DNA of 64,000 nt from Thiofaba sp049322715. GTDB taxonomy: Bacteria > Pseudomonadota > Gammaproteobacteria > Halothiobacillales > Halothiobacillaceae. A program made the position numbers and the translations under genes. The DNA lies in assembly GCA_049322715.1 (NCBI GenBank), contig JBMOQP010000028.1:24970-88969 (forward strand), in the 5' to 3' direction. Below, in pieces: positions 54,325 through 62,318 of the stretch; the first letter of the stretch is position 1, and each line of letters begins with the position of its first letter. Under the pieces are notes generated by a model, which was not told the origin of the DNA, made no database searches, and saw nothing but the letters and a program-made list of their open reading frames with translations.

Positions 54325-54476
54325 GGAAACGCTGAAAAATTCAGCGTTTCCTGTCCGGGGAAGGGATGCCGCGACGCGAACAAGGGCGTAAGCCCTTGAT
54401 TCGCGGAGGCCACCACGAATTCACTTCGTGGTGGGCTGAGCTGAAAAAATCCATGGATGGATTTTTTCAGCGTTTC
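54325..54476. repeat. Four-hairpin element between recJ and dacB
   Basis: A 150-base element bounded by inverted GGAAACGCTGAAAAA sequences (54325 rightward; 54462-54476 in inverse). Inside are four perfect or near-perfect hairpins: 54325-54351 (stem GGAAACGCTGAA), 54375-54405 (CGCGAA+CAAGGGC), 54410-54434 (CCACCACGAA) and 54441-54470 (stem CTGAAAAAATCCA, loop TGGA). The last has the CCATGGATGG centre shared with the other elements. It could end both convergent transcripts. Confidence 0.75.
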
Positions 54477-54477
54477 C

Positions 54478-55920
54478 TTAGGGCTGCTCGTAAACCCATT
54501 TCAGCAGGGCGTCCTGCACCCTGCTGCCGACGCCATTCTGTACGCCGGGTTCGTTGTGCAGCACGACCACCGCATAGGATCGCCCGCTGCGCGAGAGCAT
54601 GAAGCCCGCGATCGCGCGTACGCCGTTGAGCGTGCCGGTCTTGAACTGCGCGCGGCCCTTGATGTCCTCATTGCGCAGCCGCTTGCGCACCGTGCCGTCG
54701 ACTCCGACGATCGGCAGCGAAGTGGTGAATTCCAGCATGGTCGGTCCGTGGTAGACCTTCATCAGCAAGTCCCCGAGGTGGCGGGCGCTGATGCGCGTCT
54801 CCCGTGACAGCCCCGAACCGTTGCCGAGTACGAATTCGGGCCACTTCCAGCCCTGCTTCTCCAGCCAGTAGTCGACCGCCCGCGAGCCCTTCTCGAGCGT
54901 GGCGGGCGGCCCGAACTGGGCGGCACCGACGGAGAGCAGCAGCTGGCGCGCCATCACATTGCTGCTCTGCTTGTTCATGGGGATGATGACCTCGGCCAGC
55001 GGGCGCGACAGGAAGACGTCGAACAGGGTGGCCTGCGCCGGAAGCGGTTCGACACGCACCTCGCCATCGAAGCTGCCGCCCAGCGCCTGCCACATGGCGC
55101 GGAACGCCCCCAGCAGCATGTCCTGTGGCTCGGCGACCACCCGGTAGAAGTCGCGCCCGCCGCAATCCGGCGAGTACTGGCCGCTGAATTCGACCACCGG
55201 GCCTTGCGGGGAGGGGCGGACATCCATGTACAGGTCGTCGTTGCTGCCGTTGCAGCCCTTGCCCTTCGCCGGCTTGACCCGGTTCTCGATCCGCAGGCCG
55301 GCCACCGGCAGCTCGCTCGCGATATTGAGCTTGCGGGTGGTGGGGTCGGGCTGGACCATGAAACGGGTGGTGCGCTGGTTCAGAAGCAGGGCGTCGGGCA
55401 GGGCGTTGTAGGGCGTGTAGGGTTGACCGTCGAAGGCGGCTGGGTCTTCCGGTGGCAGGCTGAAGTAGGTGTTGTCGAGCACCAGGTCGCCGTGGATGGT
55501 GTGCAGCCCGCGCTCGCGCAGTCTCTGCAGCAGGCTCCAGAGATCTTCGGTCAGGAACATCGGGTTGCCATAGCCCTTGAGCACCAGGTCGCCCTGCAGT
55601 ACGCCCTGGTTGACCGGCTGGGTGACGTAGGTCTCGGTCGGCCAGGTGTGGGCCGGGCCGAGGATGTCCAGCGCGACAGCAGTGGTGACCAGCTTCATGA
55701 CCGAGGCCGGGTTCTGCGGCAGGTCGGCGTTCCAGGCCAGCACGGGCCGGTCGCTGTCAACCGCCTGCACCCAGACGGAGAGGCTGTCGCGGTCGGCCTT
55801 GTGGCGGGCCAGCGTCTCCTCCACTTCGGTGGGAAGGTGGGCGGCGCAGCCAGCCTGTGCGAACGGCAGGAGGAGGCTCAGTGCGAGGGCTCGGAGCAGG
55901 GCGGGCATGGCGGTCTTCAT
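54478..55920 (-). CDS. dacB: D-alanyl-D-alanine carboxypeptidase/endopeptidase (PBP4)
   Basis: A 480-residue periplasmic penicillin-binding protein that trims and cuts peptidoglycan cross-links. The signal peptide covers about 1-23. The active-site triplets are SVMK (Ser73-Lys76), SSN in 'MNKQSSNVMARQLL' and KTGT in 'AQFKTGTLNGVRAIAG'. Domain insertions typical of class C PBP4 lie between them. The start at 55920 begins the signal (MKTAMPALLRALALS). Its end touches the hairpin element at 54.3 kb. Confidence 0.96.
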   Translation of the reverse strand: MKTAMPALLRALALSLLLPFAQAGCAAHLPTEVEETLARHKADRDSLSVWVQAVDSDRPVLAWNADLPQNPASVMKLVTTAVALDILGPAHTWPTETYVTQPVNQGVLQGDLVLKGYGNPMFLTEDLWSLLQRLRERGLHTIHGDLVLDNTYFSLPPEDPAAFDGQPYTPYNALPDALLLNQRTTRFMVQPDPTTRKLNIASELPVAGLRIENRVKPAKGKGCNGSNDDLYMDVRPSPQGPVVEFSGQYSPDCGGRDFYRVVAEPQDMLLGAFRAMWQALGGSFDGEVRVEPLPAQATLFDVFLSRPLAEVIIPMNKQSSNVMARQLLLSVGAAQFGPPATLEKGSRAVDYWLEKQGWKWPEFVLGNGSGLSRETRISARHLGDLLMKVYHGPTMLEFTTSLPIVGVDGTVRKRLRNEDIKGRAQFKTGTLNGVRAIAGFMLSRSGRSYAVVVLHNEPGVQNGVGSRVQDALLKWVYEQP

Positions 55921-55992
55921 GAGTGGAAACTCTAGCCGTAGGCACGCAAACAGGCTAGTCTTGACGGTTTGCATTTTTTGCCGGAGTCCGCC

Positions 55993-56307
55993 ATGAGCGA
56001 GCGCATTGAGAATGTTACCCTGAACCGCAAGGCCAACATCTATTTCGACGGCAAGGTGGTCAGCCACGGCTTCACCAAGGCCGACGGCCAGAAGGCCACC
56101 CTGGGTGTGATCTTTCCGGGCAGCTTCCGCTTCAACGTGCAGGCGCCCGAGCTGATGGAGATCATCGCTGGTCAGTGCCGCGTCAAGGTCGGCGAGGGCG
56201 AATGGGCGACCTATGGCGCCGGCCAGAGCTTCGACGTCCCGGAAAACGGTTACTTCGACATCGAAGTGCTCGACGGCACCGCCGAATACCAGTGCACCTT
56301 CGGTTGA
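55993..56307 (+). CDS. ppnP: Pyrimidine/purine nucleoside phosphorylase
   Basis: A 104-residue cupin-fold enzyme (former DUF1255) splitting several nucleosides with phosphate. It has 'NRKANIYFDGKVVSHGFTKADGQKATLGVIFPGSFRFNVQAPELMEIIAGQCRVKVG' and 'ENGYFDIEVLDGTAEYQCTFG'. The length equals that of E. coli PpnP (94-105). It is divergent from dacB over 72 bases. prfB begins 32 bases after its stop. Confidence 0.93.
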   Translation: MSERIENVTLNRKANIYFDGKVVSHGFTKADGQKATLGVIFPGSFRFNVQAPELMEIIAGQCRVKVGEGEWATYGAGQSFDVPENGYFDIEVLDGTAEYQCTFG

Positions 56308-56339
56308 ACCCCGGGCGTCATCCACAAGTCTCAGACAAT

Positions 56340-57438
56340 ATGCTTGAAATCAATCCGATCCTGAATGAAATCAAAGACCTCCAAGGGCGCACCGACGCCC
56401 TGAGGGGGTATCTTTGACTACGACCACAAGGCCGAGCGTCTGGAAGAGGTCCTGAGGGAGCTCGAGGACCCCAACCTGTGGAACAACCCGGAGACCGCGC
56501 AGGCCCTGAACAAGGAGCGTGCCCAGCTCGAGGGCGTGGTCAACACCCTGCAGTCGCTGACCGCCAGCCTCGCCGACGCCGGCGAGCTGTTGGAGATGGC
56601 GGCCGAGGAGGGGGACGAGGCGACCGTGCAGTCGATCGCCGACGACGTCGCCCAGCAGCGCGCCAAGGTCGAGCAGCTCGAGTTCCGCCGCATGTTCTCC
56701 GGCGAGATGGACGCCGCGAACTGTTTCCTCGACATCCAGGCGGGCGCGGGCGGCACCGAGGCGCAGGACTGGGCCAGCATGCTGTTGCGCATGTACCTGC
56801 GCTGGGCCGAGAAGCGTGGCTTCAAGACCGAGATCATGGAGCTGTCCGAGGGCGAGGTGGCGGGCATCAAGTCTGCCTCCGTGCGCATCGAGGGCGAGTA
56901 CGCCTACGGCTGGCTGCGCACCGAGACCGGCGTGCACCGCCTGGTGCGCAAGTCGCCGTTCGACTCCGGCAACCGTCGCCATACCTCGTTCTCGTCCGTG
57001 TTCGTCTCGCCCGAGGTGGATGACAGTTTCGAGATCGAGATCAACCCGGCCGACCTGCGCGTGGACGTGTACCGCGCCTCGGGGGCCGGCGGCCAGCACG
57101 TCAACCGGACCGAGTCCGCAGTGCGCTTCACCCACATCCCCACCGGCGTGGTGGTGGCCTGCCAGACCGAGCGTTCGCAGATCCAGAACCGCGACCGCGC
57201 GATGAAGATGCTGAAGGCCAAGCTCTACGAGCTGGAAATGCAGAAGCGCAACGCGGCCGCGCAGGCGCTGGAGGACACCAAGTCCGACGTGTCCTGGGGC
57301 AACCAGATCCGCTCCTACGTGCTCGACCAGTCGCGCATCAAGGACCTGCGCACCGGCTTTGAGGTGGGCAACACCCAGGCGGTGCTGGACGGCGATCTCG
57401 ACGGCTTCATCGAGGCCAGCCTGAAGAGCGGGCTGTAA
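56340..57438 (+). CDS. prfB: Peptide chain release factor 2 (programmed +1 frameshift)
   Basis: RF2 reads UAA and UGA. The first 25 codons end at an in-frame TGA (56415-56417) in the conserved shift site CTTTGAC (56412-56418), with AGGGGG as internal Shine-Dalgarno at 56403-56408. Skipping T56415 joins frames and gives a 366-residue protein (join 56340-56414, 56416-57438). The shifted part has the tripeptide anticodon SPF ('RKSPFDSG') and the catalytic GGQ ('SGAGGQHVNRT'). This is the classic autoregulation by RF2 supply, not a mutation. Confidence 0.98.
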
Positions 57439-57451
57439 GTTGTGCTACATT

Positions 57452-57474
57452 CATGCGCATGAGTCATGCGCATG
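57452..57474. promoter_or_regulatory. Twin CATGCGCATG palindromes, ccdAB operator candidate
   Basis: Two identical 10-base palindromes, 57452-57461 and 57465-57474, 13 bases apart centre to centre, lie just before ccdA. Toxin-antitoxin operons are usually repressed by their own antitoxin at such repeats, so this is the likely CcdA-CcdB binding site. Confidence 0.6.
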
Positions 57475-57486
57475 GGGAATGACGAC

Positions 57487-57735
57487 ATGGGTCTCGCCAT
57501 CTACGACGAAACCGCCGCCAAGCAGGCGACCAATCTTTCCATCAACAGCGACTTGTTGCGGCAGGCCAAGGAGCTGAAGATCAACGTCTCGCGTGCGGCG
57601 GAGGAGCGGCTGGCTGAGCTGATTCGCGCGGAGCGGGAGCGACAGTTGCGCGAGGAGTTGGCGGAATCCATTCAGGCCTACAACGAGTTTGTCGACAAGC
57701 ATGGGCTTTTCAGCGATGGCCGGAGGCTGTTCTGA
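57487..57735 (+). CDS. ccdA: CcdA-like antitoxin
   Basis: An 82-residue antitoxin. The N-terminal ribbon-helix-helix region is 'AAKQATNLSINSDLLRQAKELKINVSRAAEERLAELI'. The acidic, disordered C-terminus 'AYNEFVDKHGLFSDGRRLF' wraps the toxin and matches CcdA closely. GGGGA lies 8 bases before the ATG at 57487; an ATG at 57466 would extend it by 7 residues. It abuts ccdB. The pair sits between prfB and lysS, normally neighbours. Confidence 0.93.
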   Translation: MGLAIYDETAAKQATNLSINSDLLRQAKELKINVSRAAEERLAELIRAERERQLREELAESIQAYNEFVDKHGLFSDGRRLF

Positions 57736-58047
57736 GTGGCCCAGTTCGACATCTACCGTAACGATGGTCATGATCGGAAAGCATTCCCGTATGTCATGGC
57801 AGTGCAGTCCGATCTATTCGAGGACACCCGCAGCATCGTTGTCATCCCTTTGACCGCGCCAGAAAACGTGGACAGGGTTCATCCTCGCTTCCAGCCGCGC
57901 ATCACGCTTGCGGGACAAACCTGGGCCTGTGTCACTCAGTTGATGACCGCCGTGCCGCGCGCTCCGCTCGGAGCGCCCGTGGAAAATGCGGCTTCTTATC
58001 GTGCGGATATCCTTGCCGCCATTGATCTTCTCTTTACCGGAATTTGA
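57736..58047 (+). CDS. ccdB: CcdB-like toxin (gyrase poison)
   Basis: A 103-residue toxin starting with GTG directly after the ccdA stop. It follows CcdB: 'MAQFDIYRNDGHDRKAFPYVMAVQSDLFEDTRSIVVIPL', 'PRFQPRITLAGQTWACVTQLMTAVPR' and a C-terminal 'LLFTGI' at the place of the gyrase-contacting WGI. The change of Trp to Thr at that end may alter or weaken gyrase poisoning. CcdB traps DNA gyrase on cut DNA when CcdA is lost. Confidence 0.92.
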   Translation: MAQFDIYRNDGHDRKAFPYVMAVQSDLFEDTRSIVVIPLTAPENVDRVHPRFQPRITLAGQTWACVTQLMTAVPRAPLGAPVENAASYRADILAAIDLLFTGI

Positions 58048-58053
58048 ACCATC

Positions 58054-59556
58054 ATGTCCGAAGCACAAACCACTCCCGTCCAGGATGAAAGCCACCTGAT
58101 CGCCGAACGCCGCGCCAAGCTGGCGCGCATCCGCGAGAAGGGCGTGGCCTTCCCGAGCGATTTCCGCCGCAACGTGGTGGCGGGCGAACTTCACGCCGAG
58201 TACGGCGAGAAGGAGCGCGAGTGGTTCGAAGCCAACAACGTGCGCGGCGTGGTCGCCGGGCGGGTGATGGCCAAGCGCGTGATGGGCAAGGCGACCTTCC
58301 TGTCCATCCTCGATATGTCCGGCCGCATCCAGGTCTACGTCAGCCGCCAGGACCTCGGCGACGAGGCCTATGACGAGCTGACCAGCTGGGACGTGGGCGA
58401 CATCGCCGGTTTCGAGGGCAAGCTGTTCAAGACCCAGAAGGGCGAGCTGACCGTGCACGCCGATTCCGCGCGCCTGCTCACCAAGAGCCTGCGCCCGCTG
58501 CCGGACAAGTTCCACGGCCTGACCGACACCGAGCAGCGCTACCGCCAGCGCTACGTCGACCTGATCATGAATGAGCCGGTGCGCGACACCTTCCGCACCC
58601 GCACCCGCATCATCAAGTACATCCGCGACTTCCTCGACGCGCGCGGCTTCCTCGAGGTCGAGACCCCGATGATGCACGTCATCCCCGGCGGTGCCTCGGC
58701 CAAGCCCTTCGTCACCTTCCACAACACGCTCGACATGGAGCTGTTCCTGCGCATTGCGCCGGAGCTCTACCTCAAGCGCCTGGTGGTCGGCGGCTTCGAG
58801 CGCGTGTACGAGATCAACCGCAATTTCCGCAACGAGGGGCTGTCCACCCGGCACAACCCCGAGTTCACCATGATCGAGTTCTACGAGGCCTACGCCGACT
58901 ATCACGATCTGATGAATCTGACCGAGGACCTGCTGCGTGGCCTCGCCCTGCATGTGCTCGGCACCACCGAGGTGCCCTACCAGGGCGAGGTCTACGACTT
59001 CGGCGGGAAGTTCGCGCGCATGACGGTCAAGGAGGCCATCCTGCATTTCAACGAGGGCGTGACGATGGCGGACCTTGACGACGAGGTCCGCTGCCGCGCG
59101 CTCGCGACGAGGCTCGGCATTCAGCTCAAGGACAGCTATGGCCTCGGCAAGGTGCAGATCGAGATCTTCGAGAAGACCGCCGAGCACCGCCTGAAGAACC
59201 CGACCTTCATCACCGAGTATCCGGCCGAGGTCTCGCCGCTCGCGCGCCGCAATGATGCCAACCCGTTCGTCACCGATCGCTTCGAATTCTTCGTCGGCGG
59301 CCGCGAGATCGCCAACGGCTTCTCCGAGCTGAACGACGCCGAGGACCAGGCCGAGCGCTTCCGCAAGCAGGTCGAGGAGAAGGACGCGGGCGACGAGGAG
59401 GCCATGCACTTCGACGCGGATTACATCCGCGCCCTCGAGCACGGCCTGCCGCCGACCGCGGGCGAGGGCATCGGCATCGACCGTCTGGTCATGCTGCTGA
59501 CCGACTCCCCGTCGATCCGCGACGTGCTGCTGTTCCCGCACATGCGTCCGGAGTAA
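58054..59556 (+). CDS. lysS: Lysyl-tRNA synthetase, class II
   Basis: A 500-residue class IIb synthetase. The N-terminal OB-fold anticodon domain has 'VVAGRVMAKRVMGKATFLSILDMSGRIQVYV'. Catalytic motif 1 is 'FLEVETPMMHVIPGGASAKPF'. Motif 2 is 'FERVYEINRNFRNEGLSTRHNPEFTMIEFYEAY'. Motif 3 is 'GEGIGIDRLVMLLTDSPSIRDVLLFPHMRPE'. It starts 6 bases after ccdB. The length is usual. A repeat element begins 17 bases after its stop. Confidence 0.99.
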   Translation: MSEAQTTPVQDESHLIAERRAKLARIREKGVAFPSDFRRNVVAGELHAEYGEKEREWFEANNVRGVVAGRVMAKRVMGKATFLSILDMSGRIQVYVSRQDLGDEAYDELTSWDVGDIAGFEGKLFKTQKGELTVHADSARLLTKSLRPLPDKFHGLTDTEQRYRQRYVDLIMNEPVRDTFRTRTRIIKYIRDFLDARGFLEVETPMMHVIPGGASAKPFVTFHNTLDMELFLRIAPELYLKRLVVGGFERVYEINRNFRNEGLSTRHNPEFTMIEFYEAYADYHDLMNLTEDLLRGLALHVLGTTEVPYQGEVYDFGGKFARMTVKEAILHFNEGVTMADLDDEVRCRALATRLGIQLKDSYGLGKVQIEIFEKTAEHRLKNPTFITEYPAEVSPLARRNDANPFVTDRFEFFVGGREIANGFSELNDAEDQAERFRKQVEEKDAGDEEAMHFDADYIRALEHGLPPTAGEGIGIDRLVMLLTDSPSIRDVLLFPHMRPE

Positions 59557-59572
59557 CGGATTCGTGTTCGGA

Positions 59573-60060
59573 AAACGAAGGTTTTCTGGACAGGGGGGAG
59601 CGCCCGCTCGCGATCTGGACGGCCCGAAGCGCTGGCCTTGAGGCGGACGAAACAACCCGCAAGCCTGTCTCAAGGGGGCCTTGCAGAACCGTTGAAGGTT
59701 TATTTCGCCCGCTTTGAAGCAAGGAGCTTCGGCCAAGCGCTTGCGCATGCGGGCGAGTGCCTTTCTTTGCTTGCCCAAAGAAAGGCACCAAAGAAAGGGC
59801 CCCCCCGAGGGGCCGGCCCTTCGGGCAAACCCTGGCCTGACCCGCTCCAGCCGGGCCGCCCCGACGCAACATCCTGTTGCGGCGGGGCTGAATGGGCCTT
59901 CCATGGCCCATTCACCCGGCTTCCACGGGTCAGTCCAGGGCGGCCCCAAGGGGGAGTGCATCCTTCTCCCAACGCTGTCCGGGAATTCTGTCGGGCCAGC
60001 ATTTCAGCGAACCCGAGGGGGAGTGCCCCTCCGCCCGGCCTGTCCAGAAAACCTTCGTTT
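59573..60060. repeat. MITE-like structured repeat, copy 2, with 22-bp terminal inverted repeats
   Basis: A 488-bp element between lysS and murB. The ends are perfect inverted repeats of 22 bp (59573-59594 and 60039-60060, beginning AAACGAAGGTTTTCTGG). Inside are an 84-bp module (59637-59720, inverted relative to copy 1) and a 13-bp-stem hairpin at 59757-59788. An outer stem pairs 59830-59844 with 59925-59939 (14 of 15). It encloses hairpins at 59865-59881 (loop TCC) and 59888-59913 (stem TGAATGGGCC). It encodes no transposase. It may be a non-autonomous mobile element or a structured RNA-type repeat. Confidence 0.8.
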
Positions 60061-60077
60061 ACGCACTCGTGGCCGCC

Positions 60078-61091
60078 ATGCACATCGAAGAACACGCCTC
60101 GCTCCGTGAGCACAACACTTTCCGTGTCCAGGCGCGGGCGCGCTATCTCGTCACTCTCGAAAGCCTCGAGGACATCCCGGCCTTGCTGGCCGACAGCCGC
60201 TTTCAGTGCCTGCCTCGCCTGATCCTCGGCGGCGGCAGCAATATCCTGTTCCGCGCCGACGTCCCTGGCGTGGTGGCGCAGGTTGCTCTGCGGGGGATCG
60301 AGCTGCTGGATGAGGACGGGAGCCATCGCCTCGTGCGCGCGGCGGCAGGCGAGAACTGGCACGACTTCGTGCGCTGGACGGTCGGGCAGGGCTGGCCGGG
60401 GCTGGAGAACCTCTCCCTCATCCCCGGCACGGTCGGCGCCGCGCCGGTGCAGAACATCGGCGCCTATGGGGTGGAACTGGCGGACGTGTGCGAGGCGGCC
60501 GAGGCGGTCGACCTGGGCACCGGCGAGTCCCGCGTCTTTGACCGCGCGGCCTGCCGGTTTGCCTACCGCGACAGCCTGTTCAAGCAGCAGGCCGGGCGCT
60601 GGCTGATCACCTCGGTCACCTTCCGCCTGCCGAAGGTCTTCGCGCCGAGACTGGACTATCCTGGGGTGCGCGAGGCGCTGGGAGACGTCGAACCCACTCC
60701 GCTGGCGGTCTCGGATGCCATCTGCGCCGTGCGCCGCGCCAAACTGCCGGGCCTTGCGCCGGGCGAGCCCGGCAGCGCGGGCAGCTTCTTCAAGAACCCG
60801 CTCGTCCCGGCCGGGCAGGCCGAGGCCCTGCGCGCGTCTTTCCTGGCCCTGCCCGCGTGGCTTCAGCCGGACGGAAGGGTCAAGCTTTCCGCCGCCTGGC
60901 TGATTGAGCAGTGCGGCTGGAAGGGACGCCGGGATGGCGATGCCGGGGTGTACGCGAAGCATGCCCTGGTGCTGGTCAACCACGGCCGGGCAACGGGGGC
61001 GCAGCTGTGGGCGCTGGCCGAGGAGGTACGCTCCTCGGTGCGGCAGCGGTTCGGGGTGGATCTGGAGCCCGAGCCGATCGTCCTGCCCTGA
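60078..61091 (+). CDS. murB: UDP-N-acetylenolpyruvoylglucosamine reductase, type I
   Basis: A 337-residue flavoenzyme making UDP-MurNAc for peptidoglycan. The FAD domain has 'LREHNTFRVQARARYLV' and 'RLILGGGSNILFR'. The catalytic regions are 'NLSLIPGTVGAAPVQNIGAYGVEL', 'YRDSLFKQ' (E. coli-type Tyr loop) and 'GSAGSFFKNPLV'. The start at 60078 begins the family N-terminus, but no good Shine-Dalgarno precedes it, and the repeat element ends 17 bases upstream, so the promoter probably lies inside the element. Confidence 0.97.
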   Translation: MHIEEHASLREHNTFRVQARARYLVTLESLEDIPALLADSRFQCLPRLILGGGSNILFRADVPGVVAQVALRGIELLDEDGSHRLVRAAAGENWHDFVRWTVGQGWPGLENLSLIPGTVGAAPVQNIGAYGVELADVCEAAEAVDLGTGESRVFDRAACRFAYRDSLFKQQAGRWLITSVTFRLPKVFAPRLDYPGVREALGDVEPTPLAVSDAICAVRRAKLPGLAPGEPGSAGSFFKNPLVPAGQAEALRASFLALPAWLQPDGRVKLSAAWLIEQCGWKGRRDGDAGVYAKHALVLVNHGRATGAQLWALAEEVRSSVRQRFGVDLEPEPIVLP

Positions 61092-61102
61092 TCCACGGGC
61101 TC

Positions 61103-62230
61103 TCAACGGCCCGCCTGCTTGCTGGCATACATGGCCTGGTCGGCCGCGTGCAGCAGGTCCTCGACCGACTCGCCGTCGCGCGGGGACAGAGCGAGGCCGA
61201 GGCTGGCCCCCAAGCGGACCTGCTTGCCCTGCAGGAGATCGAAGGGCGTTGCCAGGACCTGCTGGATGCGCGCCGCGACCCTGTCCAGCACGATCGGTTC
61301 CCGCAGGTCGCGGACCGCGACCACGAATTCGTCTCCGCCGAGCCGGGCGATGATGTCGCCGGCCTGCACTGCATGGGTCAGGCGCTGGGCCACGGCGCGC
61401 AGGCACTCGTCGCCCGCCGCGTGCCCGAGGGCGTCATTCACCGGCTTGAACCGGTCGAGGTCGACATAGATCACTCCCACTCCGCTCTGATCGCGCGCTG
61501 ATTCCTCGAGGGCCTGGCGCAGGGCTTCCAGCAGGCCGTGGCGGTTGAGCAGGCCGGTCAGCGGGTCGTGCGTGGCGGCATGGCGCAGGTGGTGCTCCTC
61601 GGCGACATGGCGGGAAATGTCGTGCAGGGTGCCGACGAAATAGGTGCGCGCGTCCACCCGGTAGGCGTTGACCGCGAGTTCTGCGGGAAACACGCTGCCG
61701 TCCTTGCGCTGCGCGACGATGGCGCGTCCGATGCCGATCACGTGGGGTTCGCGGGTGTCGAGGTAACGTCGCAGGTAGCCGTCGTGGGCGCTGCGGTAGG
61801 GCTCCGGCATCAGGCAGTGGATGTTCTGGCCGAGCACCTCGCGGGCCTGGTAGCCGAACAGGCGCTCGCTGGCCGGGTTGAAGAACTGGATGATGCCCTG
61901 GTCGTCGATGGTAACGATGCTCTCCAGCGCCATGTCCAGCACCGCGCGGGCATGGGCCTCGCTGGCGCGGGCCATGGCCAGGGCCTGCTCGAGCAGGCGG
62001 GATTGTTCGACGTGGAGGAACAGCGTCCCTGCATCGTCATCCAGCGTGTGTCGCCGTGCCTGTTCGCTCACCTCATGGATCAGTTGAATGAGGTCCTGGA
62101 GCGACGGGAAGCGCTGCAGCAGCTGCTGCGGGATATGTGCATCGGGCGTCTCCCCGCCAAGGGCAAGACGAAGTTGATTGGCCAGCTGATCGATGATGGC
62201 CGGGTCGACGGCGGGATGGTTTTCGCTCAC
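61103..62230 (-). CDS. PAS-GGDEF diguanylate cyclase with FixL-like haem pocket
   Basis: A 375-residue cytosolic sensor. After a helical N-terminus (1-95) comes a PAS domain (about 96-215) strikingly like FixL: His149, Arg155, His163 and Arg169 in 'YRSAHDGYLRRYLDTREPHVIGIGR' occupy the spacing of FixL His200, Arg206, His214 and Arg220. Haem and oxygen binding is therefore likely. The GGDEF domain (about 220-372) has an intact RLGGDEF and no RxxD I-site. The start is GTG with AAGGGG upstream. It probably makes c-di-GMP in response to oxygen. Confidence 0.9.
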   Translation of the reverse strand: MSENHPAVDPAIIDQLANQLRLALGGETPDAHIPQQLLQRFPSLQDLIQLIHEVSEQARRHTLDDDAGTLFLHVEQSRLLEQALAMARASEAHARAVLDMALESIVTIDDQGIIQFFNPASERLFGYQAREVLGQNIHCLMPEPYRSAHDGYLRRYLDTREPHVIGIGRAIVAQRKDGSVFPAELAVNAYRVDARTYFVGTLHDISRHVAEEHHLRHAATHDPLTGLLNRHGLLEALRQALEESARDQSGVGVIYVDLDRFKPVNDALGHAAGDECLRAVAQRLTHAVQAGDIIARLGGDEFVVAVRDLREPIVLDRVAARIQQVLATPFDLLQGKQVRLGASLGLALSPRDGESVEDLLHAADQAMYASKQAGR

Positions 62231-62318
62231 GTCCCCTTGTTCCCCCGAGGTGGTCCTCTGGGTTCAAGGGTAGCGGGTTTCCGGGGCTCGGGATATTCAG
62301 GTTTTTTGGGGAGGGGGC

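Noticed and set aside
56412..56418. Frameshift mutation in prfB
   Set aside because: The AGGGGG-TAT-CTTTGAC context is the conserved programmed frameshift site, not a defect.
57814..59961. 715-codon minus-strand frame across ccdB, lysS and the repeat
   Set aside because: It runs antisense through three different features, so it cannot be a gene conserved with them.
59489..60222. Several 80-190-codon frames in the element between lysS and murB
   Set aside because: They are translations of the structured repeat (for example 'SLLAQRKAPKKGPP' type peptides), present in several frames and strands without ribosome sites.
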